Assembly (NCBI RefSeq): GCF_014217835.1
Contig: NZ_CP055263.1
Coordinates: 124,001 to 188,000 of the forward strand
Direction of reading: 5' to 3'
DNA: 64,000 bases
Source of the DNA: Metabacillus sp. KUDC1714
Lineage (GTDB): Bacteria; Bacillota; Bacilli; Bacillales; Bacillaceae
Below are positions 26,036 through 33,959 of this stretch, one piece after another; within the stretch, counting starts at the first letter, position 1, and the number at the start of each line of letters is the position of its first letter. Below the pieces are notes generated by a model, which saw nothing but the letters and a program-made list of their open reading frames with translations, did not search any database and was not told the DNA's origin. A program made the translations under genes and the position numbers.

Positions 26036-27141
26036 CTCACCATTTCCATGTAAAAATCATTAACAAAATTAGCAGTATTTTTTATATCATATCCTTGTTC
26101 AAATAGAGTCTGCTTTGAAATATTTCGGCTTACATCCTTAGCTGAGATTTTCCTTATTTCTTCTAACCATTCGTTTTTATTATCGATAGGTAAAAATTTT
26201 ACAAGATCCATCCTCATATCCACTTCTTCGGTAATATTTTCTGAAATCAAACATGGTAATCCTGATCCCTGCGCCTCAATCAAAGTTACGGGTAAGCCTT
26301 CATGAAATGATGGAAAAACAAAAATATCAAATGCTTGTAACAAGTTATTGATATCACTACGAATTCCAAGAAACTTTACCTTTTCTTCTAATCTCAATTT
26401 TTTAACTTTTTCTTCAATATCAGATCGTAAATTTCCATCCCCAGCTAAAACTAAATAAGATTTAGGAACCACCTTATTTAACTCATTAAAAATATCAATT
26501 AAAAACGCATGATTTTTTTGGTGATTAAAGCGTCCTACATGACCTAAAACTAAACTGTCATGTTCTACTCCAAGCTCATCTCGAATCTGGTTTCGTATGT
26601 TCTTTGAAAATGTAAATTTATCAGTCTCAATCCCGTTTTTCAAAAGTTTCGATGAGTCAGCTTTGTTTTTAAATAACCATTCTGCAGCTAATTTTGAACA
26701 TGCTAAAAAGTGAGTCGCTGTTTTTTCTATATTGCTACCTGCATATGATTTATAAAGCTTAGCAGCGAAACCACCTTCACTTTCAGTATTATGACTATGC
26801 GCTATCCGTACTGGAATCCCAGCTTTCTTAGCAGCCCTCAGAACAAATCCACTCATTTTATCCATGTGTGAGTGGACAATTTTGTATTGATTGTTTGCTA
26901 TGAAAAATTGGTTTAAATTCTTTATGTAATGAAAATGTCCGCCATCAGTAATGTAAGGGATTCGGTGGATCTTTCCACCTAACTCTAAAATCTCCTGATC
27001 AAATTCTCCTTCATTGCATGTCAAAAAGTCGAATTGTAATTTCGAACGATCAATGTTTCGATATAAATTCATAATGAGTGTTTCTGCTCCACCACGATTC
27101 ATATTAACGACCACATGCAATACTCTTATTTGGCTGCCCAC
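26032..27141 (-). CDS. epsF: Glycosyltransferase family 4, EpsF-like
   Basis: 369 residues. IRVLHVVVNMNRGGAETLIM and MNLYRNIDRSKLQFDFLT agree closely with the EpsF N-terminus as I remember it; GHVGRFNHQKNHAFLIDIF and PSFHEGLPVTLIEAQGSGLP mark the donor domain. It overlaps the preceding epsD-like gene by 16 nt. Confidence 0.9.
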   Translation of the reverse strand: MGSQIRVLHVVVNMNRGGAETLIMNLYRNIDRSKLQFDFLTCNEGEFDQEILELGGKIHRIPYITDGGHFHYIKNLNQFFIANNQYKIVHSHMDKMSGFVLRAAKKAGIPVRIAHSHNTESEGGFAAKLYKSYAGSNIEKTATHFLACSKLAAEWLFKNKADSSKLLKNGIETDKFTFSKNIRNQIRDELGVEHDSLVLGHVGRFNHQKNHAFLIDIFNELNKVVPKSYLVLAGDGNLRSDIEEKVKKLRLEEKVKFLGIRSDINNLLQAFDIFVFPSFHEGLPVTLIEAQGSGLPCLISENITEEVDMRMDLVKFLPIDNKNEWLEEIRKISAKDVSRNISKQTLFEQGYDIKNTANFVNDFYMEMVR

Positions 27142-28280
27142 CTTATCCCCTCCATTTCTTTCATATTTTTCTCATATAAATGGCTCTTTTCAATTAATAT
27201 TGTTTTGATACTGTAGGTCTTTTCTATACTTTCTCGACCATTTTCACCTAGAGTTGTAATAAGATGCTTTTTATTCGCTAGTTGTTTAATTTTATTTGCC
27301 ATATCAATTACATTATCTGGATTAACAGTCCAACCATTGTAAAGATTTTGAATGAGTTCATTATGCCCCCGATTTTCCGTCGCAATTACTGGTAGCCCAC
27401 AAGCCATCGCCTCCATAATATTTACAGGCAACCCTTCTCGTAAGCTAGAAGCCACTGCCACGTCGCACATCGGAAGAAGATCTACAATGTCATTTCGATA
27501 GCCTAAAAAATCTACCATCTTTTCAACACCAAGCTCAGCGGTCAGTTTCCTACAATCACCTTGAAGAGCACCATCTCCTGCTAAGAGAAGCTTTGCATTC
27601 GGAACTTCGTCCTTGATTTCAACCAATGCTTTAATAAGAAACTGCTGATTCTTATTTTTATTAAACTCAGCAGCGAAGAAAAGTAAGAAATCTTCTTCTT
27701 TGTAATCTAATTTCTCTCTTCGCATACGTTTTTCGTTTGAGTTCATGGGCTTAAACCGCTCCGTATCAATCCCTACACCATGTACATGTTCAATCTCCCC
27801 CGCCATAAAACGATGCGAGATTGCTAGCTGGTAATCTTCCTCGTTTATGGTAATCAAGCAATCCGTATACCTGGCAAGTACCTTCTCAATCGGATAATAA
27901 AAAATCCAGTTCATGATCGGAGCTCCCTTACAAAAATGAAAACCATGTGCTGTATATAACACCTTTGTTCCATTTTTTCGAGCTTGCTTGGCTGCAAGCC
28001 TTGTAAGTACACCACCCATTGGTGTATGACAATGAATGATTTTGTAGTCATTTTCGTTAATAATTGATTTTAACTCTCGATAAGCTGCTACATTCTTAAT
28101 GTGAAAGGGAGATCGCTGGATCGGTATATTGTATTTTTCATCTACAAAAGGAATCTCATTTTCACCACTTGCAGCAACATGGACCTCCCAGCCCTTCTCT
28201 TTAAACCATTTCAAAATCGGGAGATGAAATGCTTTGAAATGATAGTCAACCGTTGCACAGAATAGCACTTTATTTGTCAT
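27126..28280 (-). CDS. epsD: Glycosyltransferase family 4, EpsD-like
   Basis: 384 residues: VLFCATVDYHFKAFHLPILK, HCHTPMGGVLTRLAAKQARK, YTAHGFHFCKGAP, and SLREGLPVNIMEAMACGLPV. The HTP and AHGFHF motifs are those of the EpsD/CapM group that adds the second sugar. A terminator separates it from gtaB upstream, so expression probably depends on readthrough (see the EAR entry). Confidence 0.9.
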   Translation of the reverse strand: MTNKVLFCATVDYHFKAFHLPILKWFKEKGWEVHVAASGENEIPFVDEKYNIPIQRSPFHIKNVAAYRELKSIINENDYKIIHCHTPMGGVLTRLAAKQARKNGTKVLYTAHGFHFCKGAPIMNWIFYYPIEKVLARYTDCLITINEEDYQLAISHRFMAGEIEHVHGVGIDTERFKPMNSNEKRMRREKLDYKEEDFLLFFAAEFNKNKNQQFLIKALVEIKDEVPNAKLLLAGDGALQGDCRKLTAELGVEKMVDFLGYRNDIVDLLPMCDVAVASSLREGLPVNIMEAMACGLPVIATENRGHNELIQNLYNGWTVNPDNVIDMANKIKQLANKKHLITTLGENGRESIEKTYSIKTILIEKSHLYEKNMKEMEGIRWAAK

Positions 28281-28306
28281 GGATTTTCACCCTTTTTTGA
28301 AGCATG

Positions 28307-28334
28307 AAAAAACACCCTAACATAAGCGGGTGTT
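28307..28334 (-). terminator. Intrinsic terminator inside the eps cluster
   Basis: Minus strand AACACCC (28328-28334), a 10-nt loop, GGGTGTT, then a run of six T in all. It begins inside the gtaB stop region and lies before the epsD-like gene. A terminator in the middle of an operon is unexpected unless it is overridden; an antitermination RNA (EAR) lies upstream. Confidence 0.8.
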
Positions 28335-29223
28335 AAATTTCAGTCACTTCTTTTTCGATTACTTTATTTAAAAATTCTAGCAGTTCGTACTTTAAGTCCT
28401 CACGTTGTAAGGCAAGCTCTATCGTTGTTTGGATAAAGCCCATTTTTTCTCCAACATCATACCTTTTTCCTTCAAAGTTATAAGCATAAATCGCTTCTAA
28501 CTCGTTTAATGCAGCGATAGCATCTGTTAACTGAATTTCACCACCAGCACCTGGCTTTTGTTCAGCTAACAAGTCGAAGATTTTTGGACTTAAAATATAA
28601 CGTCCCATTATAGCTAGGTTTGAAGGTGCTTCCTCTTGCTTTGGTTTTTCAACTAGATTGCTAACATTATAAAAACGCTCGCCTATTTCGAATCCATCTA
28701 CAATGCCGTAACGTGATACTTCTTCATCTTTCACATGCTGAACACCAATAATCGATGCATTGTACCGTTCATATTGTTCAATCATTTGCTTTAAGCATGG
28801 CTTCTCTGCTCTTACGATATCGTCTCCAAGTAAGACTGCAAAGGGTTCGTTGCCGATAAACTTACGCGCACACCATATTGCGTGACCTAATCCACGTGGT
28901 TCTTTTTGACGAATATAGTGGATATCAACTAGTTTTGACGCCTTTTGAACCTCGTTTAGCAGCTCAATCTTTCCTTTTTCCATTAATGTATGCTCTAGCT
29001 CAAACGAGTGATCAAAGTGATCCTCAATTGCGCGTTTTCCTTTTCCCGTTACAATAATGATATCTTCAATCCCTGATTCAACTGCTTCTTCGATAATGTA
29101 TTGGATTGTTGGTTTATCAACGATCGGCAGCATTTCTTTTGGCATTGCTTTGGTTGCTGGTAAAAATCTTGTTCCTAATCCCGCTGCAGGGATGATGGCT
29201 TTTCTTACTTTCACCGACGACAC
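28333..29223 (-). CDS. gtaB: UTP-glucose-1-phosphate uridylyltransferase
   Basis: 296 residues, the GalU/GtaB family: [20 protein letters not shown] with the nucleotide loop, [14 protein letters not shown], and [10 protein letters not shown]. It makes UDP-glucose, the substrate of GalE and of several glycosyltransferases here. It lies 9 nt after epsC; its presence inside the eps run is not the B. subtilis layout. Confidence 0.95.
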   Translation of the reverse strand: MSSVKVRKAIIPAAGLGTRFLPATKAMPKEMLPIVDKPTIQYIIEEAVESGIEDIIIVTGKGKRAIEDHFDHSFELEHTLMEKGKIELLNEVQKASKLVDIHYIRQKEPRGLGHAIWCARKFIGNEPFAVLLGDDIVRAEKPCLKQMIEQYERYNASIIGVQHVKDEEVSRYGIVDGFEIGERFYNVSNLVEKPKQEEAPSNLAIMGRYILSPKIFDLLAEQKPGAGGEIQLTDAIAALNELEAIYAYNFEGKRYDVGEKMGFIQTTIELALQREDLKYELLEFLNKVIEKEVTEI

Positions 29224-29232
29224 TCTCCTCTA

Positions 29233-31056
29233 TTAAACTGAGACTAATTTTTTCTGGTAAGGTACTCGTTCATTTGCTAGATCTAGTAATGTTTTTCTTA
29301 AATGATCTCGTTCTAACGTCTTAAAGTTTTTAATAATATATTCAATTTCTTCTATATATAAATTAGATGTTTTACCAATGTAGATTTTTGGATAGATTTG
29401 TTCTTCATGAACCTCTTCTTTCTTTAAAAGCTCTTCGAAAAGCTTTTCGCCAGGTCTAATTCCAGAAAATTCAATCCCAATTTCATCAATATTATTTCCT
29501 GATAGTTTAATAAGGTTTTTAGCCAGATCGACGATTCTGACTGGGTCTCCCATATCAAGAACAAAGATTTCTCCACCCTTTGCTAAAGCCCCGGCTTGAA
29601 TAACTAGTCTTGAAGCTTCCGGGATTGTCATAAAGTATCGGACCATATCTGGATGTGTTACTGTAACCGGTCCGCCATTTTGGATTTGTCTCTTAAATAA
29701 TGGGATGACACTGCCTCTACTTCCTAGGACATTCCCAAATCGAACTGCGACAAATCTTGTTGCACTCATTTGATCAAAGTGCTGAATAAGCATTTCAGCC
29801 AATCTCTTTGTCGAGCCCATGACACTTGTAGGATTTACGGCTTTATCTGTTGAGATCATCACGAATGTTTCAACACCATGAATACTTGAAGCCTGAGCAA
29901 TATTTTTTGTACCAATGATATTGTTTTTTACTGCTTCTTCTGGGCTTCGCTCCATAAGTGGAACATGTTTATGTGCTGCTGCATGATACACAACATTCGG
30001 CTGATAGATAGTCATTACATTCAACAGTTTGTCATAATCCTGTAAATCAGCAATTTCAGTTATGATATCGATCTTAGTATCCTTGAAAGATTCCTTCATT
30101 TCCATTTCAATCGAATAAATACTGTTTTCACCATGTCCTAGCAACACCAGTGTTTTTGGGTTGAATTTTGAGATTTGCCTACAAATTTCTGATCCGATTG
30201 AACCACCAGCTCCTGTAACAAGTACAACTTTGTCTGTGACATATTCACAAATACTCGTCATATCAAGCTCGATTGCTTCCCGACCAAGAAGATCTTCAAC
30301 TTGTACGTCACGAAATTGATTTACTGAGACTTTTCCAGTCATTAGGTCCTCAAGCATTGGAATCATTTGTGTTTTTGCAGTTGTTTTTGCACATTCTTTA
30401 AAGATTTGATTGAGCTGCTTTTTACTTAAAGAAGGAATTGCAATAACGATGTTTGCGATATTTAACTTTTTCGTTATCTGTTCAATTTGCTCGACTCCGC
30501 CCATAACTGGTATCCCAAGAATATCTAGCTTCTGTTTGTTTACATTATCATCGATAAATGCAACAGGTAGTAATTCACCATCATGATTATTTATTAGCTG
30601 TCTTGCTACCATCGTTCCGGCTGATCCTGCTCCTACGATAAGAGTTCGTTCCTTATTTATTGTCTGTTTTAAATACGTATCTCGGTAAATTCTCCAAAAG
30701 AAACGTGAGCCGCCGATCAGTAATAAATGTATCATCCACGTAATGGCCAGAATTCTGTAATCAACCTGGTTTTGTACAAGTTGCTGAACAATCCCAGTTA
30801 AAATAATAGTGTAAGTTATAACCTTAAATATACTTATCAATTCACCAATGCTGGCATATTCCCAAGCTTTTTTATATAGCTTATAAATTAATGAAAATAG
30901 ATGATGACCAAGTAATAACGTAATAGAAATAATAAACATTGGCATTGTTAAGGTTTGAAGATTTGGATTAATTAACTTTTGGCTAAAATAAATCGTTGAT
31001 AAAACAATTCCTGAATCTAATAGAATTAATAACCAGATCCGACTATGATAGGACAC
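29233..31056 (-). CDS. epsC: UDP-GlcNAc 4,6-dehydratase, membrane type (EpsC/PglF/CapD)
   Basis: 607 residues. Four hydrophobic segments occupy about 1-115, a first Rossmann-like domain (TLIVGAGSAGTMVARQL) follows, and then the catalytic SDR domain with VLVTGAGGSIGSEICRQ. The catalytic motif is MGSTK (M-x-x-x-K): Met replaces the usual Tyr, as in the PglF/WbpM group. It makes the 4-keto-6-deoxy sugar for EpsN. It lies downstream of the EAR RNA and a 51-aa gene. Confidence 0.93.
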   Translation of the reverse strand: MSYHSRIWLLILLDSGIVLSTIYFSQKLINPNLQTLTMPMFIISITLLLGHHLFSLIYKLYKKAWEYASIGELISIFKVITYTIILTGIVQQLVQNQVDYRILAITWMIHLLLIGGSRFFWRIYRDTYLKQTINKERTLIVGAGSAGTMVARQLINNHDGELLPVAFIDDNVNKQKLDILGIPVMGGVEQIEQITKKLNIANIVIAIPSLSKKQLNQIFKECAKTTAKTQMIPMLEDLMTGKVSVNQFRDVQVEDLLGREAIELDMTSICEYVTDKVVLVTGAGGSIGSEICRQISKFNPKTLVLLGHGENSIYSIEMEMKESFKDTKIDIITEIADLQDYDKLLNVMTIYQPNVVYHAAAHKHVPLMERSPEEAVKNNIIGTKNIAQASSIHGVETFVMISTDKAVNPTSVMGSTKRLAEMLIQHFDQMSATRFVAVRFGNVLGSRGSVIPLFKRQIQNGGPVTVTHPDMVRYFMTIPEASRLVIQAGALAKGGEIFVLDMGDPVRIVDLAKNLIKLSGNNIDEIGIEFSGIRPGEKLFEELLKKEEVHEEQIYPKIYIGKTSNLYIEEIEYIIKNFKTLERDHLRKTLLDLANERVPYQKKLVSV

Positions 31057-31072
31057 TCTTTTTCACTCCTTT

Positions 31073-31228
31073 CTAGTTTTGTGACGTTTTCTTTAGCATA
31101 ACCATTCGTTTTTCAATGGCGTAATCTAATACCTTTTTAAATTGCTCAAGCTGATCAATAGATGCATCTTGTTTTATGTAACGCACGAGCTTTTTCATGA
31201 CCTTTGGAAATTGATCAAACTCCTTCAT
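31073..31228 (-). CDS. Small unknown protein between EAR and epsC (51 aa)
   Basis: The frame MKEFDQFPKVMKKLVRYIKQ and onward ends RMVMLKKTSQN: 51 residues, basic, predicted all-helical, no membrane segment. AAGGAG lies 8 nt before the ATG, and the stop is 16 nt before epsC. The strong ribosome site and tight fit support a real gene. No family recognised. Placed in an operon known for regulatory small proteins and RNA, it could be a regulator, but nothing shows it. Confidence 0.65.
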   Translation of the reverse strand: MKEFDQFPKVMKKLVRYIKQDASIDQLEQFKKVLDYAIEKRMVMLKKTSQN

Positions 31229-31289
31229 GCTTTCAGCTCCTTCTATTAAAATGATTACTTATAAATCTCACAATCGAGATATATAAGTA

Positions 31290-31415
31290 ATTATTTTAAT
31301 AATGTGGGCATTTAACCCGCCCTCACACCATACTCTTGACGACAAAGCGTCTAAGGTATCTTTCAACCCACAGCACGGCCGAGTACCTCCATTGATAAAG
31401 GCTAGGAGATATCAC
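31290..31415 (-). ncRNA. EAR (eps-associated RNA), processive antitermination element
   Basis: This is the non-coding gap between epsB and epsC, exactly where the EAR element lies in B. subtilis and relatives. Minus strand motifs include GTGCATTATAGGTGATATC, CTCCTAGCC, GGAGGTACTCGGCCGTGC, a local hairpin CTTAGACG-CTTTGT-CGTCAAG, and GCGGGTTAAATGCCCAC. The conserved, GC-richer block in an AT-rich gap is what a structured RNA looks like, and the motifs agree with my memory of the family. Its known role is to let RNA polymerase read through distal terminators; two lie downstream (28307-28334 and 9951-9998). Boundaries are approximate. Confidence 0.78.
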
Positions 31416-31431
31416 CTATAATGCACAAGTA

Positions 31432-31447
31432 ATTCTTAATAAAGAAC
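31432..31447 (-). promoter_or_regulatory. SinR-type operator between epsB and EAR
   Basis: Minus strand GTTCTTTATTAAGAAT, identical over 16 bp to the proximal lasso-operon site at 4625-4640. It lies 15 nt after the epsB stop and before the EAR RNA, so it may guard an internal promoter or act as a roadblock. Confidence 0.65.
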
Positions 31448-31461
31448 AAAATATTAAAAAA

Positions 31462-32139
31462 TTATTCTCGTTCGTTCAAGATAACTCCCAACACTTTTGC
31501 CCTAACTAAGTGTAACAATCGATTTGCTTCAGCTGCTTTCTCTCGATCTGATTTACCACTATTCAGGACTAAAACAACTCCATCACATTGGCCAGCTAAT
31601 AATTTCGTATCTGTTGTTTCAAGGACTGGTGGACAATCAAAAATAATAACATCAAATTCTTCTTTTATGTCTTTTATGAAAAAGCTCATTGCCTTTGATC
31701 CAATCAACTCTGTTGGATTAGGTGGAATTATGCCACTTGTTAATACTTCTAATCTTCCAATTTGAGTTTGGAATGTTGCCTCTTCTAATGGAATGCGTCC
31801 CATTAACACATCTGTTAAACCATAGGAATCCTTTAAGTTAAACGATGTGTGAAGGGTGGGTCTACGTAAATTTGCATCAATAAGCAATACTCTTTCACCT
31901 TGCTGAGAAATTGATATTGCCAAATTAATCGCTGATGTTGTTTTTCCTTCTCCTGATGATGGTGAAGTAATAATTAATGTTTTGTGCTTTTGATCAATTG
32001 ATGAAAATTGAATATTGGTTCTTATTGTCCGAAATTGTTCAGCTATTTGTGAACTAGGATTTGTGTAGGAGACAAAATGGCGTTTTGTCATTTCCTTAAC
32101 AGACTTCTTTTTATTCAGATTAAGAACCAAGTGTCTCAC
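31462..32139 (-). CDS. epsB: Bacterial tyrosine kinase-like ATPase (EpsB)
   Basis: 225 residues of the BY-kinase/CpsD family, partner of EpsA in controlling polymer length and export. It has Walker A SPSSGEGKT (60-67), Walker A' LLIDANLRRP (85-94) and Walker B IIFDCPP (165-171), plus AEQFRTIRTN near the N-terminus. It ends at LGVILNERE with no Tyr-rich tail, where many homologues carry the autophosphorylation cluster. It overlaps epsA by 20 nt. The start is uncertain: GTG at 32139 is poorly supported and a later codon is possible. Confidence 0.9.
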   Translation of the reverse strand: MRHLVLNLNKKKSVKEMTKRHFVSYTNPSSQIAEQFRTIRTNIQFSSIDQKHKTLIITSPSSGEGKTTSAINLAISISQQGERVLLIDANLRRPTLHTSFNLKDSYGLTDVLMGRIPLEEATFQTQIGRLEVLTSGIIPPNPTELIGSKAMSFFIKDIKEEFDVIIFDCPPVLETTDTKLLAGQCDGVVLVLNSGKSDREKAAEANRLLHLVRAKVLGVILNERE

Positions 32140-32860
32140 TCCTATATTCGAATTTAGTTTGCTTTTTTTTCTTTTTTTGCATGTTTTTCTTTTTCATTTT
32201 AGATACTGAGCCTAACACTGGGATTCCTAGCAATTCCTCAACCTCATATTCTTTTCTCACACTATTATTTAATGAATCTAGTAAAAATGCTAAACCTATA
32301 CCGACAACGATTCCACCTATAAATGAGATGATAATTGTTTTGTTCTGGTCTTGATTAATTGGTATTGGTTCTTCTTTTGCTTTGGAAAGGAGCTTTACTT
32401 CTTTAAAATCCATAATAATCGGAATTTCCTCTTTATACGTTTCCGCTACTGAATTGGCAAGAATCGCTGCTTGCTTTGGATTTGAATCAAAGACAGTGAT
32501 TGTTACAACCTGGGAATTTTCGATACTTCCTACACTTATTTTGCTACTTAATGCTTCAGGTGGATAGGGCAAGTCTAATTTTTTTACTACTTTATCTAAA
32601 ACCGTTGTATCTTGGATAATAACCTTTAACGTTGTAATTAAACTGCTATCTGCTCCAATAATGATTCTGGATGTGGATTGGTACATAGGTGTGTAAGTAG
32701 CCATTGAGTAATACGTTCCTGCAGAAGTTGTAAGGATTGTAAGGAGAACGATGATCCACACATATCTTTTTAATACTTGAAAAACCTCTTTGAGATTAAT
32801 TTCTTTTGCTTGCTTATGTTCACTTAAATGTTTATCCTCAAGCTCATGAAAGCTAGACAT
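32120..32860 (-). CDS. epsA: Wzz-type chain-length/kinase modulator (EpsA)
   Basis: 246 residues. Two membrane segments (about 34-53 and 173-195) flank an extracellular Wzz domain, and a basic cytoplasmic tail (KKKNMQKKKKKQ) follows the second, ready to contact EpsB. It is the first gene of the cluster, with AGTAGGTGA before its ATG. Upstream are two SinR-type operators and a good promoter. Confidence 0.93.
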   Translation of the reverse strand: MSSFHELEDKHLSEHKQAKEINLKEVFQVLKRYVWIIVLLTILTTSAGTYYSMATYTPMYQSTSRIIIGADSSLITTLKVIIQDTTVLDKVVKKLDLPYPPEALSSKISVGSIENSQVVTITVFDSNPKQAAILANSVAETYKEEIPIIMDFKEVKLLSKAKEEPIPINQDQNKTIIISFIGGIVVGIGLAFLLDSLNNSVRKEYEVEELLGIPVLGSVSKMKKKNMQKKKKKQTKFEYRSETLGS

Positions 32861-32886
32861 TTCAATTCACCTACTCATTAAATTTT

Positions 32887-32902
32887 ATTCTTAATTAAGA
32901 AC
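32887..32902 (-). promoter_or_regulatory. SinR-type operator in epsA leader
   Basis: Minus strand GTTCTTAATTAAGAAT, a perfect dyad core 27 bp before the epsA ATG, so within the transcript leader if the promoter at 32971-32999 is used. Confidence 0.65.
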
Positions 32903-32970
32903 AAAAATTTCCACTAACATATATGTATTTATATTCTCAATTGAATTTACTGTTTTCTGTTCTATAAACT

Positions 32971-32999
32971 AGGATAGTTCACTATAAAGAACAAGTCAA
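32971..32999 (-). promoter_or_regulatory. eps promoter with SinR-type operator filling the spacer
   Basis: Minus strand -35 TTGACT (32994-32999), 17-bp spacer, -10 TATCCT (32971-32976). The spacer consists of one T plus the 16-bp inverted repeat GTTCTTTATAGTGAAC (32977-32992). That repeat keeps the outer GTTC...GAAC of both half-sites. Repressor bound here would cover the whole promoter. This is the clearest promoter/operator pair in the window. Confidence 0.75.
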
Positions 33000-33410
33000 T
33001 ATTTTTTAAGAAATATTTACAATTTTTATATAAATCTAATAAATGCTTAATAGTACTTCTCCCATGTATAAACCTTTATTTTTTATATGCTACTTTTACT
33101 AGTTAATTAATGCTCAATTATCATATTTATTTACTATCAAGATTATTACAGTATTATCAAATAACCCGTTCTTTAAAAAGATTCTTTATTGATTGTATCC
33201 TAAATAACTACTATCAATATATGCCAATTATACTATTTTTTAAAACACTGAAATTTACCATATTTTCGTTAAAAAGAACACTTTCCCCTGATAATCTCCT
33301 TTTTTCTCTTATTCTCATATGATCTTGACATTTTATTAAGAACAAATTGTTTCATATAATGAATGGTGCAAGACTATATTCTGGTAATTGAGGATAAGGA
33401 GAACGTCTAC
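33000..33410. promoter_or_regulatory. Divergent eps/sinR gap, sinR promoter side
   Basis: AT-rich and non-coding. SinR-type half-sites occur at 33168-33174 (GTTCTTT), 33273-33279 (AAAGAAC) and within TTATTAAGAAC at 33333-33343. TTGACA (33325-33330) and TATAAT (33355-33360) flank the last one but are 24 bp apart, too far for a normal sigma-A promoter; TATAAT with a weak -35 is more likely. The half-sites leave room for SinR autoregulation. Confidence 0.45.
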
Positions 33411-33794
33411 ATGGTTGGAGAACGTTTAAAGGAGTTGAGGCAGGAAAAGGGATATTCGATTAGTGAATTAGCTGAGTTAGCAGGAGTTTCGAAATCTTAC
33501 TTAAGCTACATTGAACGAGATGTGCAAAAAAATCCCTCGCTTCAATTTTTAAGAAAGATTGCTTCAACTCTTGAGATAGATGTTGAAGTTTTATTAGGTC
33601 CTTCTTCTTCTGAAATTAAATCAAGGGAGTTTGTTTTTGATGACGAATGGAGTCGTTTGTTAAACAAGGCGATTGAAGAAGGCATGAGCAAGAATGATTT
33701 CAGGGAATTCCGAGATTACTTGAAGTTTAGAAAGTGGAAGGAAACCAAAAGGCAAACAACAAACCTTATCCAGGAGGACAAGCTACATGAGTAA
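33411..33794 (+). CDS. sinR: Biofilm master repressor SinR
   Basis: 127 residues. The N-terminal Xre-type helix-turn-helix reads MVGERLKELRQEKGYSISEL, continues with GVSKSYLSYIERDVQKNPSL, and closely follows SinR. The C-terminal part holds DDEWSRLLNKAIEEGMSKND, the helix-hook dimer domain that pairs with SinI. It represses matrix genes through GTTCTYT operators. I chose the ATG at 33411 with AAGGAG 9 nt before it; the frame opens 16 codons earlier at 33363 without a ribosome site. It is slightly longer than the 111-residue B. subtilis protein. The sinI gene overlaps its end, in reverse order to B. subtilis. Confidence 0.95.
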   Translation: MVGERLKELRQEKGYSISELAELAGVSKSYLSYIERDVQKNPSLQFLRKIASTLEIDVEVLLGPSSSEIKSREFVFDDEWSRLLNKAIEEGMSKNDFREFRDYLKFRKWKETKRQTTNLIQEDKLHE

Positions 33795-33924
33795 AGTGAA
33801 GGAAACAATCCAATTTAACCAGTTAGATCAAGAATGGATTGAATTAATGATGGAAGCAAAGAAGCTTGGATTGTCCTTTGATGAAATTAAACAGTTTCTT
33901 CACCATGGTAAGGATTGGAAGTAG
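33787..33924 (+). CDS. sinI: SinR antagonist SinI
   Basis: 45 residues, found by reading on from sinR. LDQEWIELMMEAKKLGLSFD and EIKQFLHH are the SinI signature, alike both to B. subtilis SinI and to the SinR C-terminal domain next door. It would bind SinR and break the DNA-binding tetramer. The ATG lies inside the last codons of sinR (8-nt overlap ATGAGTAA), with CAGGAGG (33772-33778) 8 nt before it. In B. subtilis sinI comes first with its own Spo0A-driven promoter; here it appears tied to sinR translation. Confidence 0.9.
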   Translation: MSKVKETIQFNQLDQEWIELMMEAKKLGLSFDEIKQFLHHGKDWK

Positions 33925-33955
33925 CAAGAAGGCCGTCATCTGACGTCCTTCTTGC
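33924..33955. terminator. Hairpin between sinI and the lipoprotein gene
   Basis: GCAAGAAGG pairs with CCTTCTTGC (33947-33955), with an inner CGTCA/TGACG stem. It stands between convergent genes and overlaps the sinI stop. T-runs are short in both directions, so termination strength is uncertain. Confidence 0.6.
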
Positions 33956-33959
33956 AATT

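Noticed and set aside
33325..33360. TTGACA/TATAAT as a standard sinR promoter
   Set aside because: Spacing is 24 bp, too long for sigma-A; kept only as an uncertain region.
33363..33410. Upstream ATG extending sinR by 16 codons
   Set aside because: No ribosome site and too close to the TATAAT; the SinR-like sequence starts at 33411.
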